Below are positions 60,296-64,000 of a stretch of DNA of 64,000 nucleotides, one piece after another. This stretch comes from Seonamhaeicola aphaedonensis. Its GTDB lineage: Bacteria > Bacteroidota > Bacteroidia > Flavobacteriales > Flavobacteriaceae. The notes below the pieces were generated by a model. The model saw only the letters and a list, made by a program, of their open reading frames with translations, ran no database searches and was not told where the DNA came from. Every line of letters begins with the position of its first letter. Position 1 is the first letter of the stretch. The translations under genes and the position numbers were made by a program. The stretch spans positions 124,001-188,000 of the forward strand of contig NZ_QRDX01000003.1 in NCBI RefSeq assembly GCF_003386195.1, given 5' to 3'.

Positions 60296-60392
60296 AACTT
60301 TTAAAACAAGTATAAAAAGACATTTATTCTTTGTACGGCTATTTAACACTAATTTAAGGGTATAAGCATCTGTAGATATTCTAATTTCGTTG

Positions 60393-60400
60393 TATTTTTG
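60393..60400 (+). promoter_or_regulatory. -7 promoter motif before the SCO gene
   Basis: TATTTTTG, 24 nt before the ATG at 60424. Confidence 0.45.
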
Positions 60401-60423
60401 CTAAAATTTTCGCCTAATTTTTC

Positions 60424-61098
60424 ATGTTGTCATTTTTTAAAGATTACAAGTTATTTGCTATTGTTTTTGTTGTTATTTCAATTATTATAATTGGCATTAT
60501 TTATAACACCTTAAATGTATATCAGCCGCTTCCAGTATATCAACCGTCTATGGTTAGTACAGAGTTGGTAGATAGTACGCTTCAATACAAAAAAAAATAT
60601 CATAAAATAGCCGATTTCTCCTTAATCAATCAAAACGGAAAAACAATTACCCAAAAAGACTATGAAAACAAAATTTATGTAGCTGATTTCTTTTTTACAA
60701 CCTGTCCTACCATTTGCCCTATTATGACTAAAAATATGACGCTTATTCAAAAGGAAATTTTAAATGATGACGAGGTTATGCTACTATCTCATTCCGTAAC
60801 TCCTGAAATTGACACCGTAGCACAGCTAAAAAAGTATGCCATCAAAAAAGGGGTAAACGACAAAAAATGGAATTTGGTAACAGGTGACAAAAAGCAAATT
60901 TATGCGTTAGCGAGAAAAAGCTATTTGGCAGTAAAAGACAATGGCGATGGTGGCCCTTTTGATATAATACATACCGAAAATTTTATGCTCATTGATAAAA
61001 AACGCCAAATTAGAGGGTTTTATGATGGCACCAATACTGAGGAAATAAAACGCTTGCTTGACGATATTACCATATTAAAAGAAGAGTACAATCAATAA
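60424..61098 (+). CDS. SCO family copper chaperone
   Basis: A 224-residue membrane-anchored thioredoxin-fold protein (N-terminal helix residues 8-29). The SCO copper ligands are present: Cys94 and Cys98 in FFTTCPTICPIM and His183 in IIHTENFML. SCO proteins deliver copper to the CuA centre of cytochrome oxidase or act as periplasmic reductases. A lone gene followed by feoAB. Its -7 motif lies in the divergent gap with rseP. Confidence 0.9.
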   Translation: MLSFFKDYKLFAIVFVVISIIIIGIIYNTLNVYQPLPVYQPSMVSTELVDSTLQYKKKYHKIADFSLINQNGKTITQKDYENKIYVADFFFTTCPTICPIMTKNMTLIQKEILNDDEVMLLSHSVTPEIDTVAQLKKYAIKKGVNDKKWNLVTGDKKQIYALARKSYLAVKDNGDGGPFDIIHTENFMLIDKKRQIRGFYDGTNTEEIKRLLDDITILKEEYNQ

Positions 61099-61189
61099 AT
61101 ATCAAGGTGTTTACTACTAATTAGTAGCCTATTTATTATTAAACTCAAAACTTTGAACTTGAAACTTTTTTACTTAAAAACTTTTACAC

Positions 61190-61197
61190 TACTTTTG
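61190..61197 (+). promoter_or_regulatory. -7 promoter motif before feoA
   Basis: TACTTTTG, 27 nt before the TTG start of feoA. Confidence 0.45.
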
Positions 61198-61223
61198 CTT
61201 CTTTAAAATCAATCTAAATAAGC

Positions 61224-61460
61224 TTGCACGATACTTTAGCACATTTAAAAAAGGGTGAACGCGCAGTAATCATGGATGTTTCCTCTAACCTCATTCCGTT
61301 AAAACTTCTTGAAATGGGGTGCCTTCCAGGTAATTCTGTAGAGCTTGTTCAAGTAGCTCCTTTTTCAGATCCTATGTATTTAAATATAAATGGATCGCAT
61401 TTAGCTATAAGAAAGGAAACCGCTATTCATATTTTAATTGAAAAAGTAGCCAATGAGTAA
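61224..61460 (+). CDS. feoA: Ferrous iron transport protein FeoA
   Basis: A 78-residue SH3-like protein from a TTG start (MHDTLAHLKKGERAVIMDVSSN). It contains the FeoA pattern L-x-x-G-x-x-G-N-S-V-E-L-V-Q-V-A-P and LAIRKETAIHILIE. FeoA binds FeoB and stimulates transport of Fe2+. It overlaps feoB by 8 bp. Confidence 0.92.
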   Translation: MHDTLAHLKKGERAVIMDVSSNLIPLKLLEMGCLPGNSVELVQVAPFSDPMYLNINGSHLAIRKETAIHILIEKVANE

Positions 61461-63552
61461 ACAAATAAATGTAGCTCTAATAGGCAACCCTAACACAGGT
61501 AAAACTTCGGTTTTCAATGCGCTTACCGGTTTAAATCAAAAAGTAGGCAACTATCCAGGGATTACTGTTGAAAAAAAGGAAGGTATTTGCAAGTTACCTC
61601 GTGGTGTAAAAGCCCACATTATTGACTTACCCGGCACCTATAGCTTAAATGCATCGTCTCTTGATGAGAATGTAGTTATTGAATTGCTGTTAAACAAGAA
61701 CGATAAAGATTTTCCAGATATAGCCGTTGTAGTTACAGACGTTGAAAACTTAAAACGGAACCTACTACTTTTTACTCAAATAAAAGACTTAGAAATACCA
61801 ACCATATTGGTAATTAACATGGCCGATAGGATGTCTAGAAAAGGGATTTCATTAGATATTGCATATTTAGAAACACATTTAAAAACTAAAATAGCCTTAA
61901 CAAGCACACGTAAAAAAGAAGGCATCGACAATTTGAAGGAGCTTATCTCAAATTATAAAGAAATTTCTACGCAACCTTGCTTAGATACTACAACCATAGA
62001 CCTAAGCTACTTTGATAGTTTAAAAAAGGCATTCCCAAACCAATTACTTTATAAATTATGGTTGGTAATCACACAAGATGTTAACTTTGGAAAAACTGAT
62101 AGAAAGGAAATTAATGCTGTTAATGATTTTAAAACGAAAAGTAAAACTGATTTAAAAAGATTACAGCAAAAAGAAACTATTAAACGATATCAGTTTATAA
62201 ATAACGTTTTAAAAAAAGGGCAGACTATAGACTTGTCTCAAGCTAAAGATTTACGCATTAAATTAGACCGAATAATCACTCATAAGGTTTGGGGCTATCT
62301 TATTTTTGGTATTATATTACTGTTGATATTTCAAGCTATTTATGATTGGTCTGAAGTACCCATGGACTTTATTGATGGCATTTTTGCTTCCTTAAGTGAG
62401 TGGACAAAAAACATACTACCCAAAGGGGCATTTACCAACTTAATTGCAGAGGGTATTATTCCCGGTCTAGGAGGTATTGTCATCTTCATTCCACAAATTG
62501 CCTTTTTATTCCTATTCATTTCAGTACTGGAAGAAAGTGGTTATATGAGTCGCGTGGTGTTTTTAATGGATAGGGTGATGCGTCGTTTTGGATTGAGCGG
62601 AAAAAGTATTGTGCCCTTAATTTCTGGTACTGCTTGTGCTATTCCTGCTGTTATGGCAACACGCAATATAGAAAACTGGAAAGAGCGTTTAATTACCATT
62701 TTAGTTACGCCTTTTACTACGTGCTCTGCTAGGTTACCGGTTTACTTAATTATTATTTCATTAGTAATCCCTAAAGGACGCTTCTTAGGGTTAAGCTATC
62801 AAGCATTGACTTTAATGCTTCTTTACCTTATTGGCTTTGCTACAGCAGTATTTTCAGCATACATTTTAAACAAAATTCTCAAAATTAAAAGTAGGACATT
62901 TTTTGTAATTGAAATGCCCAACTACAAATTACCACTGTTAAAAAATGTTGCTTTAACTGTTGTTGAAAAAACAAAATCTTTTGTTTTTGGAGCCGGTAAA
63001 ATAATTTTAGCTATATCAATCATATTATGGTTTTTAGCATCTTACGGCCCTGGTGAAAACTTTAATAATGCTGAAGATATTATTAGAACAAAATTTGCTA
63101 CTGATAATTTAAGTGATAATGATTTACAGCAAAAAATAGCATCTTATAAATTAGAAAATTCCTTTATTGGCATTACAGGAAGAGCTATTGAACCTGTTAT
63201 AAGACCATTGGGTTATGACTGGAAGATAGGTATTGCCATTATTAGTTCATTTGCAGCACGAGAAGTTTTTGTAGGCACACTGGCAACCATTTATAGTGTT
63301 GGAAATGATGATGAAGCAACTATTAAAAACCGAATGGCAGCAGAGGTAAATCCTATTTTGGGAGGACCGCTTTTTACCTTTGCGTCAGGTATATCACTGT
63401 TATTATTTTATGCGTTCGCTATGCAATGTATGAGTACTTTAGCTATTGTAAAACGTGAAACCAATAGTTGGAAGTGGCCTATTTTACAACTAACAATAAT
63501 GTCTACTTTTGCATATATTGTGGCTCTATTAGCGTTTCAATTTTTGAAATGA
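61453..63552 (+). CDS. feoB: Ferrous iron transporter FeoB
   Basis: A 699-residue inner-membrane Fe2+ transporter. The G-protein domain is at the N-terminus: G1 GNPNTGKT (residues 10-17), G3 DLPGTYSL, G4 NMAD. The membrane domain has the two gate blocks (LEESGYMSRVVFLMDRVMRRFGLSGKSIVPL and KIGIAIISSFAAREVFVGTLATIYSVG). Length is normal. It is coupled to feoA by an 8-bp overlap and followed by the FeoB-associated small protein. Confidence 0.96.
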   Translation: MSKQINVALIGNPNTGKTSVFNALTGLNQKVGNYPGITVEKKEGICKLPRGVKAHIIDLPGTYSLNASSLDENVVIELLLNKNDKDFPDIAVVVTDVENLKRNLLLFTQIKDLEIPTILVINMADRMSRKGISLDIAYLETHLKTKIALTSTRKKEGIDNLKELISNYKEISTQPCLDTTTIDLSYFDSLKKAFPNQLLYKLWLVITQDVNFGKTDRKEINAVNDFKTKSKTDLKRLQQKETIKRYQFINNVLKKGQTIDLSQAKDLRIKLDRIITHKVWGYLIFGIILLLIFQAIYDWSEVPMDFIDGIFASLSEWTKNILPKGAFTNLIAEGIIPGLGGIVIFIPQIAFLFLFISVLEESGYMSRVVFLMDRVMRRFGLSGKSIVPLISGTACAIPAVMATRNIENWKERLITILVTPFTTCSARLPVYLIIISLVIPKGRFLGLSYQALTLMLLYLIGFATAVFSAYILNKILKIKSRTFFVIEMPNYKLPLLKNVALTVVEKTKSFVFGAGKIILAISIILWFLASYGPGENFNNAEDIIRTKFATDNLSDNDLQQKIASYKLENSFIGITGRAIEPVIRPLGYDWKIGIAIISSFAAREVFVGTLATIYSVGNDDEATIKNRMAAEVNPILGGPLFTFASGISLLLFYAFAMQCMSTLAIVKRETNSWKWPILQLTIMSTFAYIVALLAFQFLK

Positions 63553-63575
63553 TACTATTTATTCTACTTTAGAGT

Positions 63576-63710
63576 ATGAATCAAATTATTCAGAACATAT
63601 TACTTTTTTTAGCTATAGTATTTGCTGTTGCCTTTTTATTTAAGAAGTTTTTTCCAAAAAACACAAAATCAAAGAAAAGTTGTGGTCATGATGACTGCGG
63701 TTGCCATTAA
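63576..63710 (+). CDS. FeoB-associated Cys-rich membrane protein
   Basis: A 44-residue protein: one membrane helix (residues 4-22, IIQNILLFLAIVFAVAFLF), a basic stretch and a Cys/His tail (SCGHDDCGCH). This matches the FeoB-associated Cys-rich family (PF12669 type). It lies 23 bp after feoB and is too short for routine gene calling. The tail may hold iron or another metal. Confidence 0.88.
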   Translation: MNQIIQNILLFLAIVFAVAFLFKKFFPKNTKSKKSCGHDDCGCH

Positions 63711-63784
63711 TTTTAATGTGAATTAAATCTTCTCACATTCATTTTTACTATTTTAGTGGCTTACCTAATACTAAATATACCTTT

Positions 63785-64000
63785 ATGAAACACTCAATTA
63801 TTTCTGGTCTAATTTTAATATTCTTCACCAACAATATAAACGCTCAAAATAATGAAACAATTAAATTATTAGATGCTAACTTAACCCATTTTGAAAAATT
63901 TTTGGGAGTACCTCATACTACCGTTTTAGGGCTTCCTAAAGACACTCCACAGTCTGAAGATGTTACCAAAGGAACACCTTTAGGGCTAAATAACGACATA
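63785..64000 (+). CDS. Secreted DUF1080-like protein (cut by window end)
   Basis: The first 72 residues are visible: a signal peptide (MKHSIISGLILIFFTNNINAQ) and the start of a domain (ETIKLLDANLTHFEKFLGVPHT) that resembles 3-keto-disaccharide hydrolase/DUF1080 proteins, with LLDANLTHFE in the place of their LFDGKSLDGW. The frame is open to the last base. The family call is tentative. Confidence 0.6.
   Translation, partial: MKHSIISGLILIFFTNNINAQNNETIKLLDANLTHFEKFLGVPHTTVLGLPKDTPQSEDVTKGTPLGLNNDI

Noticed and set aside
1-64000. CRISPR arrays, rRNA genes and riboswitches
   Set aside because: No regularly spaced repeats and no rRNA segments were seen. No riboswitch could be supported before bioB or feoA.

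Overview
The window is AT-rich DNA from a member of Bacteroidota, most likely a marine-type Flavobacteriaceae. The evidence is several proteins with type IX secretion (T9SS) signals, PorZ, a SusC-type plug, Bacteroidota-style -7 motifs (TAnnTTTG) in front of many genes, weak Shine-Dalgarno sequences, and the flavobacterial neighbourhoods recO-porZ and feoA-feoB-FeoB-associated Cys-rich protein. I cannot name the genus from sequence alone.

Layout. (1) 1-16.2 kb is ordinary chromosome: a FabF-like ketosynthase, the agmatine-to-putrescine pair aguB-aguA, bioB, a JmjC/cupin-like oxygenase, recX, a large T9SS cargo protein, a TonB-dependent receptor in an operon with recO and porZ, gdhA, and an outer-membrane-type protein. 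(2) 16.2-22.7 kb is accessory: a DinB-like protein, an ArsC/Spx-like protein, an IS3-family insertion (17282-18592, 3-bp target duplication, orfB frameshifted), three lipoproteins (two of the DUF4382 type), and two nearly gene-free stretches with hairpins and decayed repeats. (3) 22712-58779 is an integrative element of about 36 kb inserted in the 3' end of tRNA-Asn(GTT). A 17-bp direct repeat (attL/attR) bounds it, an integrase sits just inside attL, and paired 10-bp repeats with 12-bp spacing lie just inside both ends. (4) 58.8-64 kb is chromosome again: tRNA-Asn, rseP, an SCO copper chaperone, feoA-feoB, a 44-aa FeoB-associated protein, and the start of a secreted DUF1080-like protein.

The element carries a replication/control block (integrase, small HTH/excisionase-like proteins, SF3 primase-helicase, XRE regulator, RadC-like protein). 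I find no relaxase, coupling protein, type IV secretion or phage structural genes, so it looks like a satellite-like or mobilised island. Its cargo is a defence island: a trypsin-like protease followed by a DUF697-like membrane protein and a putative nuclease-membrane protein, a CoiA-like protein, a DUF2779 nuclease, a single-chain type ISP restriction-modification enzyme, and a McrBC pair whose McrB has an EVE-like domain inside its AAA+ module. There is also an envelope set (secreted and membrane proteins, a MepA/M15-like peptidase, a DoxX-like/DUF2071/methyltransferase/membrane operon, a phosphodiester glycosidase-like protein).

The most striking observation is a pair of large VIT-VWA proteins in the cargo (29450-32887 and 53121-56342). 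They match at both ends, but in the middle one carries a SusC-type carboxypeptidase-regulatory plus TonB-receptor plug module without a barrel, and the other carries a TonB C-terminal domain at the same position. These are the two halves of the TonB-receptor contact. This is a prime candidate for an undescribed envelope or defence system.
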